From Zea mays (lineage: Eukaryota; Streptophyta; Magnoliopsida; Poales; Poaceae), in the NCBI RefSeq assembly GCF_902167145.1, contig NC_050098.1, forward strand, positions 13,102,501-13,166,500: 64,000 nt of DNA, in the 5' to 3' direction. A program made the position numbers and the translations under genes. Shown in pieces: positions 1 to 11,410 of this stretch; the stretch's first letter is position 1, and each line of letters starts with the position of its first letter. Below the pieces are notes generated by a model. It did no database searches. It was not told the DNA's origin and was given only the letters and a program-made list of their open reading frames with translations.

Positions 1-3000
1 ACATAAATGAACATCATCACACAATGCTCGAATAATAACATAAAAGAGTACTTATTACATCATAGAGTCATAGACATCCACATAGTCATTGCCTTAACAG
101 GTGAATCAAAGTGCTAAGCGAAACGCAGTAAAGATAGGGCCTTCACAGGCAGCTGACTGGGGGTTGCCGCCAACCCACACCTAGAATTCATCGTAGTCTT
201 GGAACTCCTGGAAGTCTCCTTCCACGGCTTCACCTTCTCCTGAGCAGTGGTTACAATGCGGACAACCTGGTGTTTTGTGGTAAAGCAAGGATGAGTACAC
301 ATCAACGTACTCAGCAAATGTCCCGTTTGGCTGAAGTGGACTAGCTTTATGTGGGGTTAGGCTCAAGCAGTTGCTTTTAGTTGGTCAAGTATTTATCATT
401 AGTAGAAGCCAGATTTTAGCATTAACCAACCCGTAAACCATTTCCTCATCGAGGAACATCATCGTCATAGTCGAACCAAAACCATATCATAATCATTGTA
501 TCTCGAACGATCTGTATCTCTAATCAAAGAGGATCCCAAGGCTGCTCTTAACCGTGAGCACGGCTGATATACCAGTTTCACTACCCTCTGCAGAGGTTGC
601 ACACTTTACCCATGAGTCATGATTCCCTTTCTACCCGGGGAGAGCTAATCCCCATTGACCACTACCTAGGTGGTCCGGCAGGGCATCACTATGTAGCTTT
701 TACAAAGATTCCCTAGAGATCATAGCTGCCCGTTAGGTTTCTCCAGTTTGATAAACACAGTACCCCTCCCCGCAGGAGAGTGACTAACAAAGAGCAAAAC
801 AAAAGAACCTCGGCACTCAGCCTCGGCAGAGCAAGCACTGTGCCTGGACCCCATTGACGGCACGACGGCTAAGCAACTACACCTCTAGTTCATCTAATTA
901 ATCAGCTAAGGGCATCCCATTTCACCCTCATGGTTGCACTGTTATCCCGGGTGGTCTCTCAACGAACCAGTCCTTACGGAGAGGTACTCAGGAAACAGCC
1001 TGAGCCCCCTAGAGTATCACAAGATCATCAACATCATCAGGATAACAGTATCATAAATAGTCACATCATGTTCATTGATTATGTTAAAGCAATAGCAAAG
1101 TGCTAACCATAATAGCACATAAGGTCATCAAGGATAAAGTAAAATGTAAAGCTAGTCAATCCTTAGGTCTCAAGTAAGTAATGCGGGGTAGTAAGTTATA
1201 AATGAATAGGACATAATGGGACAGAGGACACTTGCCTTCACCAAACTGCTGCTCAGGGACTTCCTCTGCAACTCCCTCGGGAAACACAGACTGCTCGTTG
1301 TCTACGTAAAGCAATCATTCACACTATGCACTTGGGAAAATAACAAACAAAAACAATATACCAAACATATGCAGCAGAGAGAGGTCACATGCTCATAACA
1401 GAAAAGGGATAGGCACTCTAGTGTTCCCTAGGTCTGGGGTAGAGGACTATACAAAGTGATTCATTATCCACTAATCAGGTTCAAGTCAGTGGTGGGATTA
1501 AATAATTATCTGGTTTAAGTTCCTAAACTTAAGTGTTTGAGTCCATAAACTTAAGTGCTCCAACTTTTATTAAAGTCTACTATCTTTTATTTATCTCAAA
1601 TAGGGTTCCCATAACATTAACTTTATCCTAATGATTAACCATTAATTGGGACATGGAAACAACAGGGAAACATTGCATAAACAGATAGATAATAATATTA
1701 TGAACATTTTGCAATTTGAAGCACCTAATTTGGAGTTCATATGACAAAGTTATGAATTTTACAAGTTTAGGGGTTAAAATTATACCCTAAGGACTTATTT
1801 TGAATTAAATAAAAGGTCCGAGGACCTAACTGCGAGAAACCAGGGACGGCGGGCGCAATTTCCAGAAAACAGGGGGGTTCTTTAAGAAAATGCGCGGGCG
1901 AAGGGGTATCGGGCGCCTACAGCCGTTGGATCTCAGATCGACGGCCAGGATTAGATCCCGCGGCGAGCGCGCGGGCGCGCGGCGGCGGAATTACTCTACT
2001 CCGGCGAGGAATTACACGCGGCAGAGAGCAAAACAAAGGGCGATAGGGGCGGGAGAGGTCCCTTACCTCAAGGCGGGCTCCGGGGACTCCTCGGCGGCGA
2101 CGGAGACGCGACGGTGGCCCGGGTCGACGGTGGCGGCTGCACGGCGGACGGCGGGTGAGCGCGGGCAGAGAGAAATAGGGAGGGGAAGGGGAAATCGGTG
2201 CGCGTTCCGGGTTGCGGACGTCGGGGCGAAGCTCACCGTGGCAATGGACACGGCGGAGCGCCAACGGCGGCCGGGAACCGAGCTCGGAACGGCGGGGTTT
2301 ACGGCGGCGGCGCTCTGGCGTGCGCACAGCGAGGGAGAGGTGGAAGAGGGGGGTCGGTTGGTGCGCAAATGAGGGAGGGGGAGATGGCGAGCAAGGCTCG
2401 GGGCTCAAGTGGCTGAGGGCGAGGTGGGGCGAGCCCCACGCGCAACGTGGGCGCGGAGACCGCGGCACGCGCGGCGGCGGTTACGCGAAGACGGGGAAGC
2501 TGACAAGCCGGGCCCGCGGCGCAGAGAGAGAGAAGAAAGCGGGTGCGGGCGCGAGGGAAGCGGGGCTGACGGGCCGGGCCCACGGGTAGAGAGAGAGCGA
2601 GGGAGCGGGCGTGCGCGGGGAAGCGGCAGCGCCGACAGGTGGGGCCGGGCGAGCAGAGAGAGAAGGGGGGAGAGGCGCGCGCGCGAGGTGGGCTGACTGG
2701 GCCGAAAGGCCGAGGGGGGCGGGGAAGTGGGCTGCTTTGCCTTTTTCTTTTATTCTGAATTGTTTTTCCCTTTTCTTTTTACTTTCCCTATTTGATTCAA
2801 ATTCAAACAAGCCACAAATTCAAACCAAACCTTCCAAGAATTATGCACCAAGCAAAAGTGAAATCTAGGGTTCAACATGATGCAACAATTCATACTCCCT
2901 TAGGGTTTAACATAATAAACTATAATTACAAGTAAAATAAGCACTTAGCTCCTATAGAAATGAGAAAGAAAAGAATGAGGAAGGATGAGAAAAGGAAGTA

Positions 3001-3060
3001 ACACCTGAATTTGTGAATATGAGCAAAGAAATTTTATACCCCCAAATTCAGGGTGTTACA
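1..3060 (-). repeat. LTR of a Del/Tekay-type Ty3/Gypsy retrotransposon (partial)
   Basis: Read on the minus strand the right edge begins TGTAACACCCTGAATTTGG, the usual LTR start of Del/Tekay chromoviruses, which have LTRs of 3 kb or more. The right border is exact: immediately after 3060 the pol sequence of element A resumes (CCTGAGGCCGAGG, matched at 52683 in element B). The other border lies at or beyond the window start, so I cannot tell a solo LTR from a whole element. A very GC-rich block (about 1840-2730) lies downstream, on the minus strand, of a TATA-like ATAAAAGA near 2747-2754 and is probably the transcribed leader. The many open frames in this block show no recognisable protein and look like GC-driven chance frames. 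Family name is recognition only. Confidence 0.7.
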
Positions 3061-5400
3061 CCTGAGGCCGAGGAAGCTCTCGGGAACCTGAAGGCGCTCC
3101 TTACAAAGGCGCCTATCTTGGTACCCCCAGCTGATGGAGAAGCCCTCTTGGTCTACGTCGCCGCGACCACTCAGGTGGTTAGCACCGCGATTGTGGTCGA
3201 GAGGCAAGAAGAGGGGCATGCATTGCCCGTTCAGAGGCCAGTTTACTTCGTCAGCGAGGTACTGTCCGAAACCAAGATCCGCTACCCACGAGTTCAGAAG
3301 CTGCTGTATGCAGTGATCCTGACGAGGCGAAAGTTGCGACATTACTTCGAGTCTCATCCGGTAACTGTGGTGTCATCCTTCCCCCTGGGGGAGATCATCC
3401 AGTGCCGAGAGGCGTCGGGCAGGATCGCAAAGTGGGCGGTGGAAATCATGGGCGAGACAATCTCGTTCGCCCCTCGGAAGGCCATCAAGTCGCAGGTATT
3501 GGCGGACTTCGTAGCCGAATGGGTCGACACCCAGCTGCCGACGGCTCCGATCCAACCGGAGCTCTGGACCATGTTTTTCGATGGGTCGCTGATGAAGACG
3601 GGAGCCGGCGCGGGCCTGCTCTTCATCTCGCCCCTCGAGAAACACCTACGCTACGTGCTACGCCTCCATTTCCCGGCGTCCAACAATGTGGCTGAGTACG
3701 AGGCTCTGGTCAACGGGTTGCGGATCGCCATCGAGCTAGGGGTCAGACGCCTCGACGCCCGCGGTGACTCGCAGCTCGTCATCGACCAAGTCATGAAGAA
3801 CTCCCACTGCCGCGACCCGAAGATGGAGGCCTACTGCGATGAGGTTCGGCGCCTGGAAGACAAGTTCTACGGGCTCGAGCTTAACCACATCGCTCGGCGC
3901 TACAACGAGACTGCGGACGAGCTGGCAAAAATAGCCTCGGGGCGAACGACGGTTCCCCCGGACGTCTTCTCCCAGGATCTGCATCAACCCTCCGTCAAGA
4001 TCAACGACACGCCCGAGCCCGAGGCACCCTCGGTTCAGCCCGAGGTACCCTCGGCTCAGCCCGAGGCGTCCTCGGTTCAGCCCGAGGTACCCTCGGCCCT
4101 CGAGGGCGAGGCATTGCACGTCGAGGAGGAGCGGAATGGGGCTACGCCTGATCAAAATTGGCAGACCCCGTACCTGCAATATCTCCACCAAGGAGAGCTA
4201 CCCCTCGACCAAGCCGAGGCTCGGCGGGTAGCGCGACGCGCCAAGTCGTTCGTCTTGCTGGGCGATGAGGAGGAGCTCTACCACCGCAGCCCCTCGGGCA
4301 TCCTCCAGCGATGCATCTCCATCGCCGAAGGTCAGGAACTCCTGCAAGAAATACACTCGGGGGCTTGCGGCCATCATGCAGCGCCTCGAGCCCTTGTCGG
4401 GAATGCTTTCCGGCAAGGCTTCTACTGGCCAACGGCGGTGGCTGACGCCACTAGAATTGTCCGCACCTGCGAAGGGTGCCAATTCTATGCGAAGCAGACC
4501 CACCTGCCCGCTCAGGCTCTGCAGACGGTACCCATCACCTGGCCCTTTGCTGTGTGGGGTCTGGACCTCGTCGGTCCCTTGCAGAAGGCGCCCGGGGGCT
4601 ACACGCACCTGCTGGTCGCCATCGACAAATTCTCCAAGTGGATCGAGGTCCGACCCCTGAACAGCATCAGGTCCGAGCAGGCGGTGGCGTTCTTCACCAA
4701 CATCATCCATCGCTTCGGGGTCCCAAACTCCATCATCACCGACAACGGTACCCAGTTCACCGGCAGAAAATTCTTGGATTTTTACGAGGATCACCACATC
4801 CGGGTGGACTGGGCCGCCGTGGCTCATCCCATGTCGAATGGGCAAGTAGAGCGTGCCAACGGCATGATTCTACAAGGGCTCAAGCCCCAGATTTACAACG
4901 ACCTCAACAAGTTCGGCAAGCGATGGATGAAGGAACTCCCCTCGGTGATCTGGAGCCTGAGGACAACGCCGAGCCGAGCCACGGGTTTCACGCCGTTCTT
5001 CCTGGTCTACGGGGCCGAGGCCGTCTTGCCCACTGACCTGGAATACGGCTCCCCGACGACGAGGGCCTACAGCGATCAAAGCAACCAAGTTAGCCGAGAA
5101 GACTCGCTGGACCAGCTGGAAGAAGCTCGGGACAAGGCCTTACTACACTCGGCGCGGTACCAGCAGTCCCTGCGACGCTACCACGCCCGAGGGGTCCGGC
5201 CCCGAGACCTCCAGGTGGGCGACCTGGTGCTTCGACTGCGGCAAGACGCCCGAGGGAGGCACAAGCTCACGCCCCCCTGGGAAGGGCCATTCGTCATCGC
5301 CAAAGTTCTGAAGCCCGGAACGTACAAGCTGGCCAACAGTCAAGGCGAGGTCTACGACAATGCTTGGAACATCCAACAGCTACGTCGCTTCTACCCTTAA
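3013..5400 (+). CDS. Element A pol, C-terminal half: RNase H and integrase (5' truncated)
   Basis: An unbroken frame of 795 codons. The first 16 codons are Del/Tekay LTR sequence; true pol begins at 3061 within the reverse transcriptase-RNase H connection. Order: RT-associated RNase H-like segment (about residues 17-150), RNase H with FFDGS (Asp near 188) and NVAEYEA (Glu near 228), a Pro-Glu-Ser rich linker, integrase zinc finger (HSGACGHH and CEGCQ, about 446-487) and integrase core with GLDLVGP (Asp near 517), TDNGTQF (Asp near 577) and GQVERANG (Glu near 613). All catalytic residues are present. The end, NIQQLRRFYP, is identical in element B. The domains are intact, but there is no natural start or upstream partner, so the gene is not functional as it stands. 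In B the same stretch has four stop codons. Confidence 0.85.
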   Translation: MNMSKEILYPQIQGVTPEAEEALGNLKALLTKAPILVPPADGEALLVYVAATTQVVSTAIVVERQEEGHALPVQRPVYFVSEVLSETKIRYPRVQKLLYAVILTRRKLRHYFESHPVTVVSSFPLGEIIQCREASGRIAKWAVEIMGETISFAPRKAIKSQVLADFVAEWVDTQLPTAPIQPELWTMFFDGSLMKTGAGAGLLFISPLEKHLRYVLRLHFPASNNVAEYEALVNGLRIAIELGVRRLDARGDSQLVIDQVMKNSHCRDPKMEAYCDEVRRLEDKFYGLELNHIARRYNETADELAKIASGRTTVPPDVFSQDLHQPSVKINDTPEPEAPSVQPEVPSAQPEASSVQPEVPSALEGEALHVEEERNGATPDQNWQTPYLQYLHQGELPLDQAEARRVARRAKSFVLLGDEEELYHRSPSGILQRCISIAEGQELLQEIHSGACGHHAAPRALVGNAFRQGFYWPTAVADATRIVRTCEGCQFYAKQTHLPAQALQTVPITWPFAVWGLDLVGPLQKAPGGYTHLLVAIDKFSKWIEVRPLNSIRSEQAVAFFTNIIHRFGVPNSIITDNGTQFTGRKFLDFYEDHHIRVDWAAVAHPMSNGQVERANGMILQGLKPQIYNDLNKFGKRWMKELPSVIWSLRTTPSRATGFTPFFLVYGAEAVLPTDLEYGSPTTRAYSDQSNQVSREDSLDQLEEARDKALLHSARYQQSLRRYHARGVRPRDLQVGDLVLRLRQDARGRHKLTPPWEGPFVIAKVLKPGTYKLANSQGEVYDNAWNIQQLRRFYP
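4012..4102 (+). repeat. Seven-residue coding repeat in the RNase H-integrase linker of A
   Basis: About four copies of a 21-bp unit encoding variants of PEVPSAQ (PEAPSVQ, PEVPSAQ, PEASSVQ, PEVPSAL). Element B has about six units at 53635-53748, while C keeps only a vestige (SAQLEVPLAAEGEA). In-frame copy-number change in a flexible linker. Confidence 0.75.
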
Positions 5401-8400
5401 GATGTTTTCAAGTTGTTCATATACCTCGCACCCACGCAAAGTTTAGTCATCAAGGAAGGGTCGGCCTCGCCTCGGCAAAGCCCGACCCTCCCTCGGGGGC
5501 TAAAAGGGGGGGACCCCCTCTGCGTCAAAATTTTCCTCGAAAAAAGATCCCTTTTAGCAGAATATCTTTCGTGCTTTTTGACTACTTCGAAAAGCGGATC
5601 CTGAAAACGATGGAGTACACGTAAGCAGTCAAGGCTGACCGAGCCGAGGGACTCCTACGCCTCCGGGATACGGATACCTCACTCATCACCTTCTGCGATA
5701 AGTAACTCGCGTTCGGATAAAGTGATTCCGCGGACCGAACAAGTCTCTACGTTCGGAAGCTCTTCTGCCGAAGCGGTCCTTCAAGCCTTCTCGACGGAAT
5801 CGGTGACAGGGCCTCATGGACGGGTGAAAGTACGCGTAAGCGGCAAGGCCGACCGAGCCGAGGGACTCCCACGCCTCCGGGATACGGATACCTCACTCAT
5901 CACCTTCCGCGAGAAGCAACTCTCGCTCGCACAACATCCCTGTTACCGACAAAAAAGTCTAGATGCTCGAAATAAGAGGAAAGGAGACATAGCTTTACAA
6001 CGCAGCGAGGGTGTGTTTTCTGGCCTCAGCGGCTGCAGAAGGCACACGCTACAAGACAATTTGATCCTGCAGGCTCGGGTCTTCACGCTGGAAGGGGGCT
6101 GTAGCACCCTCGGCATCGACGACACCTTCAGCGAGGTCCGACCCAGCCTCAGACGGCGACGCGGTACAGGGACTTCTCCGGGAATCCGGCCCGAGCAGGC
6201 GGCTCGGCCGGTTACCCCAGGGGCCTCGGCCAACCATCTTCTAAGGGCGCCAGCCCGGTCCGAGGCCTCGGCTGATCAACTCCGGCATCGGTCCCGCTGA
6301 CGGACAACCTGGCTAGGCTCCGGCCAACCAGGTTTTCATTTTCGAGCCAACTCCGCCCCTGTTCGTGCTGATATCGCTACCCCTGGCCTCGGCTCGTCGA
6401 AGAGCGGCCAAGGGGTCTCTTTAACTAAGCTAGAGGAGCCTCAGACAACAAGGCCGATCGAGCCGAGGGACTCCTACGCCTCCGGGATACGGATACCTCA
6501 CTCGTCACCTTGACACGGGGCGACTCATGCTTGGTGAAGCGGTTCAGATAATCAACAGGCGAGTCTTAGTGCTCGAAAATGAGGAAAAAACACGGCTCCG
6601 TGCCAAAATTACATACATGTTCAGGCCTCGACAGCCACAATGAACAAAGACACTGGCATTCAAAGTGCCCTTACAAACGGAACTCTGGTTCCGTCCCCGC
6701 GGGTATGAGCAACCTCGAGCCTGCGGGGCGACGAACATCGGGAGGCTCGCCAGCGACCTCTGCGGCAGCAGCCATGGTCCCGGGTGGACGCGGCCACCAG
6801 AGGGCTCTCGTTCGCGGTCCCGCTCAAGGGACGCGAACCAGCTATTAAAGCCAAAGAGCGGGCCGCTCCCAAGCGCACCGGCAGATCCTCGCTGCCGTCC
6901 TCGCCGCGAATGCGAGGGAAAGGACGGAATGTTGCATCCTAGCTGGGCAGCAACAGTTCGCCTTCCCCGGCATGACTGGAGGACTTCTCCGTCGCAGCGC
7001 GGGAGGACGATTGCCACCACCAGAAGCTGGAAGAAGAGGTGGTCCGCCGACCCGCGCAGGAGGTAGAGCCCCGGCTCGCCTCGCTCCCCGCCCCAGCGAG
7101 GATGACGAACACCCCCGATGCTGAGGGCGGGATCACAGCCTGGCTTGCCTCTCCACATCCAGGAGCTGGAGGTCACCGTCTTGGGTGACCACCAGCGGAG
7201 GGGAGCAACCGGGCTGTGTGATGAAAATCCTTGAAGCCGAACGATGGCTGAAAGGTACCAACTCCCACGGAGTTGCGTTCCTCCAACGATGAGGCGAAAA
7301 GACGGTGGGTACCCCCCATCCGGGGGCTTGGAAGGTGGAAAGACGCGACGCATAAGGGAGCGAGAAGACATGGTCGCCTTCCGAAAGGGGTCGCCCTCCT
7401 TTTAAAGGCAACTCTCCCTGCGTGCGCCCCCAAACGTCACGGGCTGAGTCTTCTCCAACACACTCCAAGGCCCTTCCCTGCGGCGCGGGGGCTGGGTCCC
7501 GCGTGTCATGCAAACCGGCTCAGAGCAGAAGAAGCCAAACCGCCGCGTGTGGTGCACACAACCGCCCAGCAGTTACAAGCGACCCCCCACTTTTGCCCAG
7601 ACCAACGGGCGGAAGGGGCGGGCAGCCATGCAGGCGGCATGCAATCGCGCCAGGTGGACGCGCTTCTCCGACTCCCAACATGCCAGCATGGAGGCCCAGG
7701 CCCACGCGTCACGCAACCGGCGCGCCAGATGCTGCATGCAAGCAACTGCACCGCCACTTGCGCCACCACCGCGCCTCTTCGGTTGCGGAACCAATACCGC
7801 AACTCGAGGCGGCCCAGCGCACGACCCAGCAGCGCCAGCCTGGCGCGACGGTCAATGCGGCCAAAAGTGGGCCGGCAGTAATGACGGTGGCAGGCGGGCG
7901 GGAGCAGCAGTCACGTCGTCGGCCAGACTCACGTCCCGTCCGGGGGCAGCAAGAGAACCCCCTCTCACGGCGTGAAGACAGGGCGCCCGTGATCCGTTCC
8001 TCGAACGGCTCGCGCACGTGCAACGACCGCCCTGCCAACAACTCACCCCGTCGCATTAACTCTGCGGCGGGACAGGCGGCGCTTTTGGCAGGAGAAGCGG
8101 GCGACGCTTCGCCTTCGCCGCAATAACCGCGCCAAAAAAGGTACGCCACGTCGTTCGATTTCGTATCCTTTTCCTTTTTCCCTCTTTCTCTATCTCTTGC
8201 AACAGGGACCGGGAAAGGGGGATACCCCGAAAAGGATCCTTCCCTGTGAAGGAACCGGGCTCCGAGCCCCCCTACTGATCAGAGGTTCGAAGGCTGGCCC
8301 CCCGAGGGGTTCAACAGTCGCCTCAGATCGCGTGGGCCCTACACCCACTACTGGTCAGAGGTTCGAAGGCCAGCCCCCCGAAGGGCTCCACGGCCGCCTC

Positions 8401-9193
8401 AGGCTACTCGGGCTCCGCGCCCATTACTGATCAGGGGTTCGAAGGCTGGCCCCCGAAGGGTTCACAGTCGCCTCAGACGCCGAGCGAGGGATGACCAGGG
8501 GTACGTTCGATACATATCCAAGGCTCGGGTTGCGCTCCCGAGGTACCCTAGGACATTTCCGAGACCAGCGGGAGCGATCTTGTAACGGAATCCCATCGGA
8601 GGGAGGCATCGAGCCCTCGGACCCCGTCGCCAGGGGACCGGGTCCGGCAGATCACCCGCAGGTACTTTTGGGCGTGCCTCTGGGCCCCTAGCCGACCCCC
8701 AACAAACGGGGCACAGACGTCCACTCGGATTACCCGCTTGCAGCTCACCGGAGACACCATGTTCGGTGCCCATCGAGGGTAACATGGCGCTCTCCCCCCT
8801 CCTCCTTGCGGAAAGGCAACGTAGGGGCGTATGTAAAAAAGCCGAGTCTGTCCCTGATCGCCCTCTCGCCCTGTGCGGAGGCTCGGGGGCTGCTCTCGCA
8901 AACCCGGCTCCGGCCGAACCGTTGACGGCGTCAACATACCAGCCCGAGAACTTGGGCCCCGACCGTGCACCCGGGCTACAGCCAGTTCGCATGAGGGAAC
9001 AACCAGACCAGCCGAAGCATTACGCAAGGCATTAAGACCTCGGGGGAGTGAAACCACTCCTCCGAGGCCTCGGGGGCTACACCCGGCGGGTGCGCTCGCG
9101 CGCACCCACCGGAACAAAATGCAACCGAGAAAGGCTGGTCCCCTTGCAAAAAAGTGCGACGAAAGCCTCCAAGCGAGTGCTAACACTCCCTTC
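5401..9193 (+). other. Element A 3' internal non-coding region
   Basis: About 3.8 kb between the pol stop and the purine tract. It contains three copies of a conserved block (GAGCCGAGGGACTCCTACGC, then CGGATACCTCACTCATCACC) at about 5641, 5855 and 6460; the first two are a tandem duplication with a 214-bp period. A decayed antisense coding remnant lies at about 6049-6237 and a minus-strand TATA-like TTTAAAAG at 7399-7406. The right third (about 8200-8480) holds four copies of a block around ACTGATCAGAGGTTCGAAGG. Element B has the same layout at 55045-58945. Long open frames here (for example minus 6544-7371) match nothing I recognise. Confidence 0.7.
6049..6237 (-). pseudogene. Antisense ORF remnant in A
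   Basis: The minus strand encodes SPSEAGSDLAEGVVDAEGA, aligned with SPSEARSDLAEGVADAKGA in B and with SPSEAVPDPVEGGNDAERA at the end of the better-preserved antisense ORF of C. It sits downstream of pol and opposite to it, where Tat-lineage elements carry antisense genes. Only the C-terminal end is recognisable; no start or intact upstream exon is visible. Confidence 0.45.
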
Positions 9194-9209
9194 GAGGCTC
9201 GGGGGCTAC
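9194..9209 (+). promoter_or_regulatory. Polypurine tract of element A
   Basis: GAGGCTCGGGGGCTAC lies directly before the LTR start TGTCGGGG. The same tract precedes the 3' LTR of B (58946-58961) and, reversed, follows the LTR of C (13887 onward). It would prime plus-strand DNA synthesis. Confidence 0.75.
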
Positions 9210-10713
9210 TGTCGGGGACCATAATTAGGGGTACCCTCAAGACGCCTAATTCTCAGCTGGTAACCCCCATCAACATAAAGCTGCAGAGGCCTGATGGGTG
9301 CGATTAAGTCAGGGATCAGTCCATACGAGCGACTCGATCACGCCTCGCCTGAGCCTAGCCTCGGGCAAGGGCAGCCGACCCCGAGAGATTTCCGTCTTGC
9401 CCGAGGCCCCCCTTTAACGGCGGACACATCTCCGGCTCGCCCGAGGCCTTGCCTTCGCTAAGAAGCAACCCTGACTAAATCGTCGCGCCGACCGACCGAG
9501 TCGCAGGAGCATTTAACGCAAAGGTAGCCTGACACCTTTATCCTGACGCGCGCCCCCCGGCAGAGCCGAAGTGACCGCCGTCACTTCGCCGCTCCACTGA
9601 CCGGTCTGACAGAAGGACAGCGCCGCCTGCGCCACTCCGACTGCAGTGCCACTTGACAGAGTGAGACTGACAGGCAGTTAGGCCCTGCCAAAGGCGCCAT
9701 AGGAAACTCCGCTCCGCCCGACCCAGGGCTCGGACTCGGGCTAAGCCCCGGAAGACGGCGAACTCCGCTCCACCCGACCCAGGGCTCGGACTCGGGCTCA
9801 GCCCCAGAAGACGACGAACTCCGCTTCGCCCGACCCAGGGCTCGGACTCGGGCTCAGCCCCAGAAGACGACGAACTCCACTTCGCCCGACCCCAGGGCTC
9901 GGACTCCGCCCTGGCCTCTGCCGAACGACCTCCGCCTCGCCCGACCCAGGGGCTCGGGCTCGGCCTCGGCCATGGAAGACAGATTCGACCTCGGCTTCGG
10001 AGGAACCTCCACGTCGCCCGACCTAGGGCACAGGCCCGCCACGTCAACAGGAAGCGCCATCATCACCCTACCCCGAGCCGACTCGAGCCGCAGAGAACAA
10101 GACCGGTGTCCCATCTGGCTAGCTCCGCCAGATAGGCAATGATGGCGCCCCGCAAGCCCTGTGACGATGGCGGCTCTCAGCTCCCTTACGGAAGCAGGGG
10201 ACGTCAGCAAGGACTCGACCGCTCCGACAGCTGTCCCTCCGCCAGGCTCCATTGCTCCTCCGACAGCCACGACATCACACTAGCAGGGTGCCAAGACCTC
10301 TCCAGCTGCCACATTGGCATGTACTTAGGGCGCTAGCTCTCCCCCCGCTAGACACGTAGCACTCTGCTACATCCCCATTGTACACTTGGATCCTCTCCTT
10401 ACGCCTATAAAAGGAAGGACCAGGGCATTCTTAGAGAAGGTTGGTCGCGCGGGGACGAGGACGGGACAGGCGCTCTCTTGGGGCCGCTCGCTTCCCTCAC
10501 CCGCGTGGACGCTTGTAACCCCCTACTGCAAGCGCACCCGACCTGGGCGCGGGACGAACACGAAGGCCGCGGGATTTCCACCTCTCTCACGCCCGTCTCC
10601 GGCCACCTCGCTTCCCCCCTTCGCGCTCGCCCACGCGCTCGACCCATCTGGGCTGGGGCACGCGACACACTCACTCGTCGGCTTAGGGACCCCCCGGTCT
10701 CGAGACGCCGACA
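9210..10713 (+). repeat. 3' LTR of element A
   Basis: 1504 bp, from TGTCGGGGACCATAATTAGG to GAGACGCCGACA, with TGTCGG/CCGACA terminal inverted repeats. It contains about three units of the 56-bp repeat (about 9735-9905) and a TATA box at 10406-10413 about 300 bp from its end. Alignable throughout with both B LTRs. Confidence 0.9.
10406..10413 (+). promoter_or_regulatory. LTR TATA box (element A)
   Basis: TATAAAAG in the context ACGCCTATAAAAGGAAGG. It is conserved at 36854-36861 and 60218-60225 in the B LTRs and marks the likely U3/R promoter. Confidence 0.7.
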
Positions 10714-11410
10714 AGCAATGACTTCTAGGCCCTCTTGGCCTATATAAAGGACCTCTAGGCGCCTCCATTCAATACCTAAGTACTCTAAGAGCACATAAAC
10801 ACTCTTACACTCTACAACAAAGCGTTCTAGTGATTTTATGAGATCCGAGTGACATTTCTGAGCTATTCTTGCGTCTTTGTGTCATTATGTACTCGTGATC
10901 TTCTTCCTTGCGCGTGTTGCTCCGATTTGCTTTTGTGTGTACTTTCTCTCTCTACCTTACTCTAAATTGTAACTCTGATCTTTTGTAAGGATGCAAGCGA
11001 TTCCAACTTGTGGAGATTCCTTGCGAACGAGAACACTCTTGATATAAGGAAGAAGTGTGACACTCAAGTTTGATCTACGTGATCACTTGAGAGGGGTTGA
11101 GTGTAACCCTTGTCCAAAGGTGGACACCACGACATGGATGTAGGCTTTGTCGAACCACGGGATAAAAATTGCATGTCTCACTTGTCCCTTTCTTGCAATT
11201 TTCTCTCTTCTTAAGTTCTCTCTATTCACTTGTGATATTGCTCTTAGTATAATTCACATCTTGGAAGAGAAATCAAGTGAAGGGAACTTTTCTCTCTCCT
11301 CTTCACCCAAACATGGTTTTAGTTTACACTAACTTCATTTTTATAACAAGTTTGTGTTGTATTTAGTTAATTTTCCAGGACCATCTATTCACCCCCTCTA
11401 GGTGCTCTCA
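10714..11410 (+). repeat. 3' portion of a Sirevirus-like Copia LTR cut by element A
   Basis: It starts at the element A border and contains a TATA box (TATATAAAG, 10741-10749), a T-rich leader and the terminus TTCACCCCCTCTAGGTGCTCTCA-like end at 11388-11410. This resembles the end of the Sirevirus LTR at 60960 (reversed CCCCCCTCTAGGCGACTTTCA). No primer-binding site follows, so it is probably a 3' or solo LTR whose left part lies beyond the window. Confidence 0.55.

Larger units (their letters stand above)
3061..10713 (+). mobile_element. Gypsy element A (Tat lineage, RIRE2/Xilon-like), 5' part cut off
   Basis: Holds the RNase H-integrase end of pol, a 3.8-kb 3' internal region, a purine tract and a 3' LTR ending TCGAGACGCCGACA. 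The 5' LTR, gag, protease and reverse transcriptase lie to the left of the window, displaced by the Del/Tekay insertion at 3060. The bases following the LTR are AGCAA (10714-10718), the expected right-hand target duplication; the left copy is not visible. A is closely related to B (35710-60524) and, less closely, to C. Lineage comes from the integrase sequence, the antisense remnant downstream of pol and the LTR type; the maize Xilon/Flip/Gyma group is the best guess. Confidence 0.85.

Noticed and set aside
1890..2868. Many overlapping long frames on both strands in the GC-rich part of the left LTR
   Set aside because: They are Arg/Gly/Ala-rich in all frames, lack any recognisable domain and sit inside an LTR; high GC makes stops rare.
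4198..4845. Minus-strand frame opposite integrase of A (215 codons)
   Set aside because: Shadow of the integrase reading frame; similar shadows occur opposite B and C.
6544..7371. Minus-strand frame of 275 codons in the 3' region of A
   Set aside because: Not conserved as a frame in B or C, although the DNA is; no domain recognised.
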